Shown piece after piece: positions 1 to 9,082 of a DNA stretch of 45,966 bases. Under the pieces are notes generated by a model. It was not told the origin of the DNA. It was given only the letters and a program-made list of their open reading frames with translations, and searched no databases. The position numbers and the translations under genes are program-made. The DNA is taken from contig JAGXHS010000173.1 of the NCBI GenBank assembly GCA_024636075.1, forward strand, positions 1 to 45,966, in the 5' to 3' direction. Every line of letters starts with the position of its first letter. The stretch's first letter is position 1. Source of the DNA: Propionibacteriaceae bacterium (GTDB lineage Bacteria > Actinomycetota > Actinomycetes > Propionibacteriales > Propionibacteriaceae).

Positions 1-378
1 AGCGGACGGCTGATCGCCGTGCTCGGTTGCGGCGGTGACCGTGACCGCGCCAAGCGCGGACCGATGGGCGAAGCCGCGGCCAGTGCGGCCGATGTGGTGA
101 TCGTCACGGACGACAATCCGCGAACAGAGGATCCGGCCTCGATCAGAGCTGCCGTGCTCGCCGGAGCCCGCTCGGTCGATTCCGGTGCCCAGGTGTTTGA
201 GCAGGACGGACGGGCGAGCGCGATCCGGCGGGCGCTGGACATTGCTGGACCGGGCGACGTGGTGGCGATCCTCGGCAAGGGTCATGAACAAGGACAGATC
301 CTGGCCGACCGAGTGATCGACTTCGACGACGTGACCGTCGTTCAGCAGGCGTGGCACCAGCTCTGGGCAGAGGTGTGA
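1..378 (+). CDS. murE: UDP-N-acetylmuramyl-tripeptide synthetase MurE, C-terminal part (5' end outside window)
   Basis: Only the last 125 codons are present; the frame is open from base 1, so the gene begins upstream. MurE adds the third amino acid (diaminopimelate or Lys) to UDP-MurNAc-L-Ala-D-Glu in the cytoplasm. The fragment is the Mur ligase C-terminal domain: a CGGDRDRAKR segment, then ADVVIVTDDNPRTEDP, whose DNPR motif marks enzymes that use diaminopimelate, then GKGHEQ near the end. The stop lies one base before the murF start, so the two are co-transcribed. The family and the DNPR specificity rule are established knowledge; which DAP isomer is used cannot be read from this fragment. 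Confidence 0.95.
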   Translation, partial: SGRLIAVLGCGGDRDRAKRGPMGEAAASAADVVIVTDDNPRTEDPASIRAAVLAGARSVDSGAQVFEQDGRASAIRRALDIAGPGDVVAILGKGHEQGQILADRVIDFDDVTVVQQAWHQLWAEV

Positions 379-379
379 G

Positions 380-1822
380 ATGCGAGCGATGCGTGCGGGT
401 GAGGTGGCGTCGATGGCTGGCGGTGAGCTGCTGGACAGCGCCATGGCCGACGTCATGGTCGGTCCGGATGTGGTGATCGACTCACGGTTGGCGAGCAGTG
501 GAGCACTCTTCGTCGCCATCGGCGGCGAACGAGTGGACGGCCACGACTACACCGCCGCAGTGGCGGACCAGGGCGCCGGTGCGGTACTCGTGCAACACCG
601 CACGAAGACCCCCTTGCCACAGATCCAGGTCGAGGACACCGTTCAGGGTCTGAGCACGTTGGCCCGCCGGGTGATCGAGCAGGAACGGGCGCGAGGACTG
701 ACCACGATCGCGGTCACAGGTTCATCCGGGAAGACCAGCGTCAAGGATCTCCTCGCCCAGCTGTTGGAGCGCGCTGGTCGCACGGTGTCGCCGATCGGGT
801 CGTTCAACAATGAGATCGGAGTGCCGCTGACCGCGTGTCGGGTGGATGCGCAAACCAGATTCCTGGTCAGCGAGATGGGAACCCGCGGCATCGGCCAGAT
901 TCGCTGGTTGACCGACATCGTGCCGCCGAGCATTGCGCTGGTGCTGAACGTCGGAACAGCCCACATCGGGGAGTTCGGCAGTGCGCAGAACATCGCCGAG
1001 GCGAAGGGCGAGATCGTCGAATCGTTGTCGGCAGATGGTTGGGCAGTGCTCAATGCCGAGGATGTACTTGTCGCGGCAATGACCGAGCGCACCGACGCAG
1101 GTATCGCCTGGTTCGGAGACGGCGCACCCGAGGGGGCCGCGCTCGTGGTGCGGGGGGAGGGGATCACCAGCAACGACCTCGACCAGCATTCGTTCACCAT
1201 GGTCGTCGAAGGACGCGAGCGCACAACCCGGCACCCGGTCCAGATGCAGCTGCTGGGAGCTCATCAGGTGCCGAACGCGCTCGCGGCCGCCGCAGCGGCC
1301 ATTGTCGCGGGCATGGATCCGGACGTCGTCGCCGAAGCGCTGTCCGAAGCCCGGAATCGCTCCCCGTGGCGGATGGAACTGACGGTGCTGCCCAACGGCG
1401 CCGCCGTCATCAACGACGCCTACAATGCCAACCCCGATTCGATGCGCGCAGCGGTGAACACCCTTGCCCGGGTGGCGAAAGCCCGGCGCCGGCATCACCC
1501 CCACAGTCGTTCCATCGCCGTGCTGGGCGACATGTTGGAACTTGGTGACGGTGCAGCCCAGCTGCACGAAGCCGTCGGATCGCTGGTTGCCGAGAGCGGC
1601 ATCGACGAGTTGTTCGTGATCGGCGATCACGCCGCCGACATCGCCCGCGGAGCCGCCCCGTTGGGCGCAAAGGTGCAGCAGGTCAGCCGCGACGGCGCCG
1701 CCGAGGCAGTAGCGTTGGGGCCAACTGACGTGGTCCTGGTGAAAGCTTCACGAGGCATGGCGCTCGAAATCGTCGCAGATGCACTGGTGTCCGCGGGCGG
1801 AGCCGGAAGGGAAGACCAGTGA
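380..1822 (+). CDS. murF: UDP-N-acetylmuramoyl-tripeptide--D-alanyl-D-alanine ligase MurF
   Basis: 480 aa, normal length. MurF adds D-Ala-D-Ala to the UDP-MurNAc tripeptide, the last cytoplasmic step before MraY. The ATP-binding loop GSSGKTS is at about residues 114-120, and the conserved NDAYNANPDSM segment near residue 345 belongs to the C-terminal ligase domain. The N-terminal domain carries the VIDSR and LFVAIGGERVDGHDY signatures. ATG 380 follows murE by one base and has AGAGG about six bases upstream; an in-frame ATG at 389 is a weaker alternative. The stop overlaps the mraY start by four bases (GTGA), which suggests translational coupling in the dcw operon. Confidence 0.97.
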   Translation: MRAMRAGEVASMAGGELLDSAMADVMVGPDVVIDSRLASSGALFVAIGGERVDGHDYTAAVADQGAGAVLVQHRTKTPLPQIQVEDTVQGLSTLARRVIEQERARGLTTIAVTGSSGKTSVKDLLAQLLERAGRTVSPIGSFNNEIGVPLTACRVDAQTRFLVSEMGTRGIGQIRWLTDIVPPSIALVLNVGTAHIGEFGSAQNIAEAKGEIVESLSADGWAVLNAEDVLVAAMTERTDAGIAWFGDGAPEGAALVVRGEGITSNDLDQHSFTMVVEGRERTTRHPVQMQLLGAHQVPNALAAAAAAIVAGMDPDVVAEALSEARNRSPWRMELTVLPNGAAVINDAYNANPDSMRAAVNTLARVAKARRRHHPHSRSIAVLGDMLELGDGAAQLHEAVGSLVAESGIDELFVIGDHAADIARGAAPLGAKVQQVSRDGAAEAVALGPTDVVLVKASRGMALEIVADALVSAGGAGREDQ

Positions 1823-2892
1823 AGAACATCCTGTTCGCCGGGGGGTTGTCGATGATCGGCACCCTGCTCGGCACCAGAGTGCTGATCGGGTACCTGGTGC
1901 GCAAGGGATACGGACAGTTCATCCGGGATGACGGGCCGACGGCGCACCACACGAAGCGTGGCACACCGACGATGGGTGGCGTCGTGATCATCATCTCGGT
2001 GGTGCTCTCCTACTTCTTGGCGCACCTGCTGACCTGGACGTCGGTGTCAGCCTCTGCACTGCTGGTGCTGTACCTCTTCATCGGGCTCGGAGTGGTGGGT
2101 TTCCTGGACGACTGGACCAAGATCTCCAAGCAGCGTTCGCTCGGACTGAACCCCAAGGGCAAGTTGATCGGACAGGCTTTTGTCGCCCTGAGTTTCGCAT
2201 GGTTGGCTCTCACTCAGTTCAACGACCATCGAGGTGTCAATCCGGCATCGACGAACATCTCTTTCCTGCGAGACCTCAGCTGGCTCGACCTGCCACTGAT
2301 CCTGGCCATCGGCTGGATCATGCTGCTGATCGCCGGTGCGTCCAACGCGGTGAATCTGACCGACGGGCTGGACGGTCTGGCGGCCGGCGCCTCGACCATG
2401 GTGTTCGCTGCCTACGCGCTGTTGAACGTCTGGCAGTTCAACCAGTGGTGCGGCCGCGAGTCATCGTCGGGGCCGCTGTGTTATGAGGTGCGTAACCCGC
2501 ATGACCTCGCTGTGGTGGCGATGGCGCTCGCCGGTGCTTGTTTCGGCTTCCTGTGGTGGAACGCGAAACCCGCCAAGATCTTCCTCGGCGACACCGGATC
2601 ATTGTCTTTGGGCGGCGCACTTGCCGGCATGGCCGTGTTCACCCGGACGGAACTCCTGTTGGTGATTCTCGGTGCGCTGTTCGTGATCGAGACCGTCTCT
2701 GTGATCATTCAGGTCGGCTACTTCAAGGCCAGCCGTGGCAAACGGGTGTTCAAGATGACACCCCTGCACCACCACTTCGAACTGCTGGGCTGGACCGAGG
2801 TCACCGTCGTCATCCGGTTCTGGATCATCTGCGGCATCGCGGTGTCCATCGGGCTCGGGCTGTTCTACGCCGAGTGGGTGGTGAACCAGTGA
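1819..2892 (+). CDS. mraY: Phospho-N-acetylmuramoyl-pentapeptide-transferase MraY
   Basis: 357 aa integral membrane enzyme of about ten segments. It transfers phospho-MurNAc-pentapeptide to undecaprenyl phosphate to make lipid I. Visible signatures in order: HHTKRGTPTMGG near the N-terminus, DDWTKISKQ with the metal-binding Asp pair, NAVNLTDGLDGLAAG, FLGDTGSLSLGG, and the MTPLHHHFELLGW loop that contributes the conserved His cluster. GTG 1819 overlaps the murF stop by four bases, with a purine-rich GGAAGGGAAG upstream. The stop overlaps the murD GTG in the same GTGA manner. Start and identity are secure. Confidence 0.97.
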   Translation: MKNILFAGGLSMIGTLLGTRVLIGYLVRKGYGQFIRDDGPTAHHTKRGTPTMGGVVIIISVVLSYFLAHLLTWTSVSASALLVLYLFIGLGVVGFLDDWTKISKQRSLGLNPKGKLIGQAFVALSFAWLALTQFNDHRGVNPASTNISFLRDLSWLDLPLILAIGWIMLLIAGASNAVNLTDGLDGLAAGASTMVFAAYALLNVWQFNQWCGRESSSGPLCYEVRNPHDLAVVAMALAGACFGFLWWNAKPAKIFLGDTGSLSLGGALAGMAVFTRTELLLVILGALFVIETVSVIIQVGYFKASRGKRVFKMTPLHHHFELLGWTEVTVVIRFWIICGIAVSIGLGLFYAEWVVNQ

Positions 2893-4355
2893 GCAGCTGG
2901 TTGGACGCTGCTGACAGGAACTCCGACTGGTCGCAGGCCAAGGTTGTCGTCGCCGGTCTGGGAACGTCCGGTTTTGCTGCTGCGGACGGATTGCTGGAAT
3001 TCGGTGCCCAAGTCACCGTGCTGGACGAATCCGAGGGCGAGATCGTCACCGATCGAGGCAATCTGCTGAGCCTGTTGGACGCCGACGTACGCCTCGGTCC
3101 GGGTTGCACCGCTGAGCTGCCGCCCGAGGTGGATCTGGTGATCACCTCACCGGGATGGCGTCCCGGCGCCGAGCTGTTGGCTCAGGCAGCTGCCCGTCGG
3201 GTGCCGATCTGGGGCGAGGTGGAACTTGCATGGCGGTTGAGCCAACCCGACAAGCAGGTGCCCTGGCTGGCCGTCACCGGAACTAACGGCAAGACCACCA
3301 CCACCCAGATGCTGGAGTCGATGCTCGCTGCTGCAGGTCTGCGGACCTCAGCGGTGGGAAACATCGGACGCCCGATCATGGAGACGGTGCTCGACAACGA
3401 ACCCTACGACGTGCTCGCCGTGGAACTGTCCAGCTTCCAGCTGCACTGGTCGCAGTCGCTGCGGTTGCATTCCGCGACGGTGCTGAACCTGCACCCGGAC
3501 CACCTGGAGTGGTACACCGGCCCGGGCTTCGAACGGACCGGCTATGACGGGTACGTGGCGGACAAGGCACGCATCTACCACGGGATCACCCACAGCTGCG
3601 TCTACAACCTGGCCGATCCAGCGACCGAACAGCTGGTGATCGACGCCGATGTCACTGAAGGGGCGCGAGCCATCGGCTTCACTCTCGGGGTGCCACAGAT
3701 GAGCATGGTCGGTGTGGTGGACGATCTGATCGTCGACCGGGCATTCGTTGAACAACGACGCGACTCCGCCCTGGAGCTTGCCAAGGTGTCCGACGTGGTT
3801 CCCGGTGCGCCGCACAACGTCGAGAACGCGCTCGCCGCAGCAGCTCTGGCCCGATCCTTCGGTGTGCCGGCACCCGCCGTCGCCCAGGGTCTGAAGAGCC
3901 TGCGACTCGGTGGTCACCGGATCGAGACAGTGCTCACGGCCGGGGGAGTGCGCTGGGTGGACGACTCGAAGGCAATCAATCCACACGCCGCCAATTCCTC
4001 GCTGCGCGCTTTCGACTCGGTGGTCTGGATCGCCGGGGGTCAGGCCAAGGGCACCACCTTCGATGACCTGATCCTCAGCCACTCCGAACGGTTGCGCGCC
4101 GTGGTGCTGATCGGTGTGGACCGGGAGGAGATCGCGGCGGCATTGGCTCGACACGCGCCGCAGATCCCCACGATCAGCATCGATCGGACAGACACTGGTG
4201 CCATGGAGGATGCGGTGCTGGCAGCCGATCGCTTCGCTGGGACCGGCGACACGGTGCTGCTGGCACCAGGTTGCGCCAGCTTGGACATGTGGTCCGGGTA
4301 CGCTGCTCGGGGCGACGACTTCGCTCGCGCGGTCCGCCAGCTTCCTCAGACTTGA
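2889..4355 (+). CDS. murD: UDP-N-acetylmuramoylalanine--D-glutamate ligase MurD
   Basis: 488 aa. MurD adds D-Glu to UDP-MurNAc-L-Ala. The frame is open far upstream inside mraY, but GTG 2889 (VSSWLDAADR) overlaps the mraY stop by four bases and gives the usual length. A Rossmann-like N-terminal motif GLGTSGFAA sits at about residues 23-31, the ATP loop TGTNGKTTTT at about 130-139, and HPDHLEW follows. The C-terminal domain holds WVDDSKAINPHAA and the late APGCASLDMW segment. A 34-base gap separates it from ftsW, one of the few non-overlapping joints in this part of the cluster. Confidence 0.97.
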   Translation: MSSWLDAADRNSDWSQAKVVVAGLGTSGFAAADGLLEFGAQVTVLDESEGEIVTDRGNLLSLLDADVRLGPGCTAELPPEVDLVITSPGWRPGAELLAQAAARRVPIWGEVELAWRLSQPDKQVPWLAVTGTNGKTTTTQMLESMLAAAGLRTSAVGNIGRPIMETVLDNEPYDVLAVELSSFQLHWSQSLRLHSATVLNLHPDHLEWYTGPGFERTGYDGYVADKARIYHGITHSCVYNLADPATEQLVIDADVTEGARAIGFTLGVPQMSMVGVVDDLIVDRAFVEQRRDSALELAKVSDVVPGAPHNVENALAAAALARSFGVPAPAVAQGLKSLRLGGHRIETVLTAGGVRWVDDSKAINPHAANSSLRAFDSVVWIAGGQAKGTTFDDLILSHSERLRAVVLIGVDREEIAAALARHAPQIPTISIDRTDTGAMEDAVLAADRFAGTGDTVLLAPGCASLDMWSGYAARGDDFARAVRQLPQT

Positions 4356-4389
4356 CCGACGCCCTCGACCACACGACAGGAGTTCAGCG

Positions 4390-5640
4390 GTGGCGACCAC
4401 ACTTCCGGATTCCCGGCGTCGAGAGACACTTTCGCTGGGATCATCCCGCTGGGGAATGATCGGTGACGCGCTGTCGCGGCCGATGGCGAGCTACTACCTG
4501 GTGCTGGCGTCCTCCATCCTGCTCGCAGGCTTGGGGGCACTGATGGTGCTGTCGTCCTCGTCCGTGTACGCGCAGGTCTCCAACCTCGGGCCCTACTACT
4601 TCGCGCAGCGTCAGTTCCTCTTTCTGTTGCTGGGTCTGCCAGCCGCTTGGTGGCTGTCCCGACGCGACGAGTCGACGCTGAAGAAGCTGTCCTGGGTGGC
4701 GATGGCGGGGGCACTGGTGCTGCTGGTGCTGGTCTTCACCCCACTCGGCTACGACGCGGGCAAGGGAAACCGGAACTGGCTGAACCTCGGGATTCTGAGG
4801 GTGCAGCCGTCGGAGTTCGCGAAACTCGCCCTGGTGGTCTGGTCGGCGCATGTGCTCAGCGTCAAGAAGAAGGTTCTGGACCAGCCACGTCAGCTGGCGC
4901 CGGTGTTCCTCGGGTTCGCTCTGGTGGAGATCGCGGTGCTGGCCGGCAAGGATCTGGGGACCGCGTTGGTGATCGCCGCCATCTTTTTCACCGTGTTGTG
5001 GATCATTGGGATGCCGCTGCGCTACCTCGCTGGCATGGTTCTGCTCGGCGTCGCCGGTGTCGCTGTGCTGGTCGTGTCCAGTCCGAACCGGATGGACCGG
5101 ATCCTGGCCTTCATGCGGCCGCACAGCTTCGATCCGAACGCCTCCCAGCAGCCGATCAATGCTGTCTTCGCGTTGGCCACCGGGGGATGGTGGGGCCTCG
5201 GTCTGGGGGCTTCTCGGCAGAAGTGGGGTGGTCTGTACGACGGCGCCCTGAACGACTACGTCTTCGCCGTCCTGGGTGAGGAGCTCGGCCTGATGGGCAC
5301 CCTCGCAGTGTTGGGGCTGTTCATGGTGCTCGGCTATGCCGGAATCCGGATCGCCCTGCGCAGCGACTCGTACTTCTGCCGGATGGTCGCCGCTGGCATC
5401 ACCGGGTGGATGATGTTCCAGACGTTGGTCAACATCGGGGTCGCGATGAAGCTCCTCCCAGTGGTGGGAGTTCCGCTGCCGTTCATCTCTGCAGGCGGAT
5501 CGGCCCTGATGTCGAACTTGCTGGCCGTGGGCATCCTGTTGGCCTGCGCCCGCCACGAGCCGGCGGCACGGCGAGCCCTGGCGGTGCGCAGTGGCAAGCG
5601 CCCACCCAGAGTGACGACTGTGGTGGATTCACGTCGATGA
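4390..5640 (+). CDS. ftsW: Septal peptidoglycan glycosyltransferase FtsW (SEDS family)
   Basis: 416 aa from GTG 4390. The frame is open back to 4114 inside murD, but GTG 4390 has AGGAG at 4378-4382 about seven bases upstream, and the cytoplasmic N-terminus (ATTLPDSRRRETLSL) starts there. FtsW polymerises lipid II at the septum together with a class b PBP. It shows the usual ten or so hydrophobic segments, starting with SYYLVLASSILLAGLGALMVL, a GNRNWL(N)LG loop, the QPSEFAKLALV motif, and the C-terminal PVVGVPLPFISAGGSALM signature near residue 365. RodA is the paralogous alternative; the position between murD and murG supports FtsW. Confidence 0.95.
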   Translation: MATTLPDSRRRETLSLGSSRWGMIGDALSRPMASYYLVLASSILLAGLGALMVLSSSSVYAQVSNLGPYYFAQRQFLFLLLGLPAAWWLSRRDESTLKKLSWVAMAGALVLLVLVFTPLGYDAGKGNRNWLNLGILRVQPSEFAKLALVVWSAHVLSVKKKVLDQPRQLAPVFLGFALVEIAVLAGKDLGTALVIAAIFFTVLWIIGMPLRYLAGMVLLGVAGVAVLVVSSPNRMDRILAFMRPHSFDPNASQQPINAVFALATGGWWGLGLGASRQKWGGLYDGALNDYVFAVLGEELGLMGTLAVLGLFMVLGYAGIRIALRSDSYFCRMVAAGITGWMMFQTLVNIGVAMKLLPVVGVPLPFISAGGSALMSNLLAVGILLACARHEPAARRALAVRSGKRPPRVTTVVDSRR

Positions 5641-5662
5641 TCACAGAGGGACGGAGCGAAGT

Positions 5663-6790
5663 ATGACCAGTGTCGTGCTGGCCGGTGGGGGAACAGCAGG
5701 TCACACCTCACCGCTGATCGCCACCGCCGAAGCCCTGCGCAGGCAGGACGAGGGCATCGCGCTGCACTGCATCGGAACGGCACGCGGTCTCGAGACCAGG
5801 GTGATCCCGGCGGCAGGGCTCGAATTGAGCCTGATTGATCCCGTTCCGCTGCCCAGGAGGGTGAGTGTGGAGCTGGCGAAAGTGCCGCTGCGGTTGCGAC
5901 GCTCGGTGCAGCAGGCCGTGGACATCCTTACCGCGCAGCACGCCGACGTCCTGGTGGGTTTCGGCGGCTACGTGTCGATGCCGGCGTACTTCGCTGCCCG
6001 CAAGCTGGGCATCCCCCTGGTCATCCACGAACAGAACTCCGTTCCCGGTCTCGCCAACAAGGTGGCGGCACGCTTCGCCCAACGGGTCATCACTTCTTTT
6101 CCCGGCGCCCGACTGCCGCACGCCGAGTTCATCGGCATGCCGCTACGGCGCGCCCTGACCGAACTCGCCGCAGCAGGACGCACAGCCAATCAGGCCGAGG
6201 CGCGCAGGCACTTCGGGTTGGACCAGGATCGGCCCACCGTGCTGGTGTCCGGCGGCTCGCAGGGTGCGCGCAGCATCAACAACGCGTCCATGGCTGCCCG
6301 GGACAGGTTGTTGGCCGAAGGCGTGCAGATCCTGCACGTGTGGGGTCCCAAGAACTTCACTGACGAACAGGTCAGCCACGTCGATCCGGTCTCGCGGGCC
6401 AGGTACCAACCGGTGGCCTATGTCGAACGCATGGAACAGGCCTACGCGGCTGCTGACCTGATGGTCGGGCGATCTGGCGCCGGCACCGTGGTCGAGACTG
6501 CGGCGCTGGGTCTGCCGGGTGTCTTCGTGCCGCTGCCACACGGCAACGGCGAGCAGGCACGCAACGCCGAGTCCGTGGTGGCCGCCGGCGCCGCGGTGCT
6601 GGTACCCGATGCCGAACTGGACGGCCACCGGTTGGCCGACGAGGTGCTCGGCAGGGTTCTGGACCCGCGCATCATCGAGCGGATGTCCGCTGCCGGACGC
6701 GAGTTGATGCCCGCCGACGCCGCCGACCAGATCGCCGCCATCATCATCCAGACGGCCATTGACCGGGGTGTCGGGGGAGGGCCCCGATGA
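5663..6790 (+). CDS. murG: UDP-GlcNAc:lipid I N-acetylglucosaminyltransferase MurG
   Basis: 375 aa. MurG turns lipid I into lipid II at the inner face of the membrane. The N-terminal glycine-rich loop GGGTAGH is at residues 8-14, where many homologues have GGGTGGH. HEQNSVPGLANK, GGSQGARSIN (about 197) and GRSGAGTVVETAALGLPGVFVPLPH with NGEQARNAE, the UDP-GlcNAc site, follow in the expected order. ATG 5663 has a purine-rich GGGACGGAGCG upstream; it lies 22 bases after ftsW. The stop overlaps murC by four bases (ATGA). Confidence 0.97.
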   Translation: MTSVVLAGGGTAGHTSPLIATAEALRRQDEGIALHCIGTARGLETRVIPAAGLELSLIDPVPLPRRVSVELAKVPLRLRRSVQQAVDILTAQHADVLVGFGGYVSMPAYFAARKLGIPLVIHEQNSVPGLANKVAARFAQRVITSFPGARLPHAEFIGMPLRRALTELAAAGRTANQAEARRHFGLDQDRPTVLVSGGSQGARSINNASMAARDRLLAEGVQILHVWGPKNFTDEQVSHVDPVSRARYQPVAYVERMEQAYAAADLMVGRSGAGTVVETAALGLPGVFVPLPHGNGEQARNAESVVAAGAAVLVPDAELDGHRLADEVLGRVLDPRIIERMSAAGRELMPADAADQIAAIIIQTAIDRGVGGGPR

Positions 6791-8202
6791 TGCTCCAGCA
6801 GCCGGTTGACCTGCTACCGGCGAACGAGATCGGGCCGGTGCACTTCATCGCCATCGGTGGCGCAGGGATGAGTGCCGTGGCCCAGCTGTACCACGACCTG
6901 GGGGTGCGGGTCACCGGCTCCGACCAGAGCGATTCGCCGGCGCTGCGGCATCTGCAGGCGCAGGGCATCGAGGCACATCTCGGGCATCATCCCGATCATC
7001 TCGGCGATGCCCGAACGGTGGTCGTGTCCACTGCCATCCGTGACAACAATCCTGAGTTGGTCGCAGCCCGGGAAAGAGGTCTGCGGGTGTGGCACCGGAG
7101 CACGGCCCTGGCCGCGTTGATGGTCGGAAGCCAGGCTGTGTCAGTTGCCGGCACCCACGGCAAGACCACAACCACCGGCATGACAGCGGTCATGCTCGAA
7201 GCGGCGGGGGGCGATCCCTCGTACTGCATCGGCGCGCCGCTGACCACCAGCGGTGTTTCATCCCATCTGGGCTCCGGTGAGGCGTTCGTGGTGGAGGCCG
7301 ACGAATCCGACGGTTCCTTCCTGCAGTACCCGACCCGGATCGCCGTGATCACCAATGTGGAAGCCGACCACCTGGACAACTGGGACACGCCCTCGGCCTA
7401 CTTTGATGGTTTCGTCCGTTTCGCCACCGGGGGATCGGTGCAGGTGGTTGTGATCAACTCCGACGACCAGGGCGCGGCCGAGCTGGCCCAGAGGTTGCGC
7501 GAAGGTGGCAGTGTCGTCGTCAGTTACGGGGAGGCCGACGGCTCCGACGTCAGGTTGTCCGACCTGGACTTCGAGAACACCGCATCCAGTGCACGGCTGG
7601 AATACGGCTCCGACAGCGGCATCATCGAGTTGCAGGTGCCCGGGCGGCACAACCTGGCCAACGCGGCCGCCGGCTACACCGTCGGGCGGTTGCTGGGCCT
7701 GGACCATGAGGCCCTGCTCGCCGGGGCCGACGAGTTCGGCGGCACTCTGCGCCGATTCCAACTGGTCGCCGACGTGCAGGGCGTGCGCATCTACGACGAC
7801 TACGCCCACCACCCGACAGAGATCCGCGCCGCTCTCACGGCAGCCCGGCGGGTTGCTGCACACGGGCGCCTGGTTGCCTGCTTCCAACCTCACTTGTACA
7901 GCCGCACCCGAGACTTCGCTGACGAGTTCGGCGAGGCACTGGCATTGGCGGACGTGGCCATTGTGACGGACATCTATGCCGCCAGGGAGGACCCGATGCC
8001 CGGCGTCACCGGCGAACTTGTGGCTGACGCCGCGCGTCGCGCCGGGGCGGACACCCACTACGTGGCGGACAAGACCGACCTGCCGGCGGCGTTGGCTGCC
8101 CTGCTGCAGCCCGGTGATCTGGTGATGACGATCGGTGCGGGGGACGTCACCCTGGTCGGGCCGCTGCTGGCCAGCCTGTTGGGACCCGTGGCGGGGCGGT
8201 GA
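6787..8202 (+). CDS. murC: UDP-N-acetylmuramate--L-alanine ligase MurC
   Basis: 471 aa. MurC performs the first amino-acid addition, L-Ala to UDP-MurNAc. The nucleotide fold IGGAGMS is at residues 23-29, the ATP loop GTHGKTTTTGM at about 122-132, EADESDGSFLQY in the central domain, and YDDYAHHPTEIRA in the C-terminal domain. ATG 6787 overlaps the murG stop; a second ATG directly follows and could serve. The stop overlaps the ftsQ start by four bases. In this cluster murC follows murG directly; no murB or ddl gene lies between murC and ftsQ. Confidence 0.97.
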   Translation: MMLQQPVDLLPANEIGPVHFIAIGGAGMSAVAQLYHDLGVRVTGSDQSDSPALRHLQAQGIEAHLGHHPDHLGDARTVVVSTAIRDNNPELVAARERGLRVWHRSTALAALMVGSQAVSVAGTHGKTTTTGMTAVMLEAAGGDPSYCIGAPLTTSGVSSHLGSGEAFVVEADESDGSFLQYPTRIAVITNVEADHLDNWDTPSAYFDGFVRFATGGSVQVVVINSDDQGAAELAQRLREGGSVVVSYGEADGSDVRLSDLDFENTASSARLEYGSDSGIIELQVPGRHNLANAAAGYTVGRLLGLDHEALLAGADEFGGTLRRFQLVADVQGVRIYDDYAHHPTEIRAALTAARRVAAHGRLVACFQPHLYSRTRDFADEFGEALALADVAIVTDIYAAREDPMPGVTGELVADAARRAGADTHYVADKTDLPAALAALLQPGDLVMTIGAGDVTLVGPLLASLLGPVAGR

Positions 8203-8930
8203 TGGCCCCGCCAACGAATGGTCCACGTGAGCTGACCCCTGCCATTGCCCGACGCAAGCGACGCCGCAATCGTCGGCGGTGGATGGCAGCCGGGGTGGCA
8301 GCCGCGGCGCTGGCGCTGACTGGGTTGCTGGTCTGGGCGCTGTGGTTCGGTTCGCTGTTCGCCGTCCAGCAGGTCAGCGTCAGCACCGCGAAGCTGGTCA
8401 CCCGCGACGAGGTGCTGGCCGTGGCCAAGGTGCCCCTCAACAGTCCGCTGATCCGGGTCAACACCGAGGCGATGGCCGCTCGGGTCGCCACCATTCGCGC
8501 GGTGGATAGTGCCAGCGTGCAGCGGGCCTTCCCACACACCGTGGAGATCACCGTGACCGAACGCACCGCGGTCTACCAACGCAAAATCGCCGATGGATAC
8601 CAATGGGTGGACAGCAAGGGCGTGATTTTTCACACCGTGAAGGTGGCCAATCCGGCATTGGAGACGGCGCAGACCAGTGGTGTCTCGAACAGACTGCTGG
8701 CCGATGTCGGCACTGTGGTGGAAGCCTTGCCGAGCCGGTTGTCGACCCAGGTCAGCTTGGTCGTCGCCACCTCACCGGACACGATCACGCTCAACCTCAG
8801 CGGCGGACGAACCATGCTCTGGGGGAGCGCCGAACAGTCGGAGCTGAAGGCCCAGGTGGCAGTTGCTCTACTCAGTGTGGAGGCCACCAACTACGATGTG
8901 TCCTCGCCGGCGAATCCCACGTCCAAGTGA
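8199..8930 (+). CDS. ftsQ: Cell division protein FtsQ
   Basis: 243 aa bitopic membrane protein of the divisome. A basic cytoplasmic stretch (RRKRRRNRRRW, residues about 19-29) precedes one membrane segment at about 30-50. A POTRA domain follows (LFAVQQVSVSTAKLVTRDEVLAVAKVP), then the beta domain with VQRAFPHTVEITVTERTAVY, the usual FtsQ/DivIB signature. The start is GTG 8199 (GTGA overlap with murC) or ATG 8202. In other bacteria FtsQ links FtsB/FtsL to FtsW/FtsI; that role is inferred here from family and position. Confidence 0.93.
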   Translation: MMAPPTNGPRELTPAIARRKRRRNRRRWMAAGVAAAALALTGLLVWALWFGSLFAVQQVSVSTAKLVTRDEVLAVAKVPLNSPLIRVNTEAMAARVATIRAVDSASVQRAFPHTVEITVTERTAVYQRKIADGYQWVDSKGVIFHTVKVANPALETAQTSGVSNRLLADVGTVVEALPSRLSTQVSLVVATSPDTITLNLSGGRTMLWGSAEQSELKAQVAVALLSVEATNYDVSSPANPTSK

Positions 8931-8988
8931 GCTGCGTCGGCAGGCTCAAGCACAGGTTGAGACTCCGGCCGAAATGGGGTGGGGCATG

Positions 8989-9018
8989 TTGGACAGTGTT
9001 TTCCCACTCTCATAGCCT
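8989..9018 (+). promoter_or_regulatory. Candidate promoter upstream of ftsZ
   Basis: TTGGAC at 8989-8994 and TAGCCT at 9013-9018, 18 bases apart, lie in the 152-base gap between ftsQ and ftsZ, the longest untranslated stretch in the cluster. Transcription from about 9025 would give a leader of about 60 bases. A dedicated ftsZ promoter is known in other actinobacteria; this one is inferred from sequence only. Confidence 0.4.
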
Positions 9019-9082
9019 GAGTGTGACCGAGCGACCGGACCAGAACAACTGATTATGAACAACGAATTGAGGCGGGATTCCC

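Noticed and set aside
722..1630. 302-residue open frame on the minus strand inside murF
   Set aside because: Antisense of a clear MurF; low-complexity composition typical of high-GC shadow frames, no domain.
2538..2888. Long N-terminal extension of murD into mraY
   Set aside because: The text is the out-of-frame mraY sequence; GTG 2889 gives the normal MurD start and a GTGA overlap.
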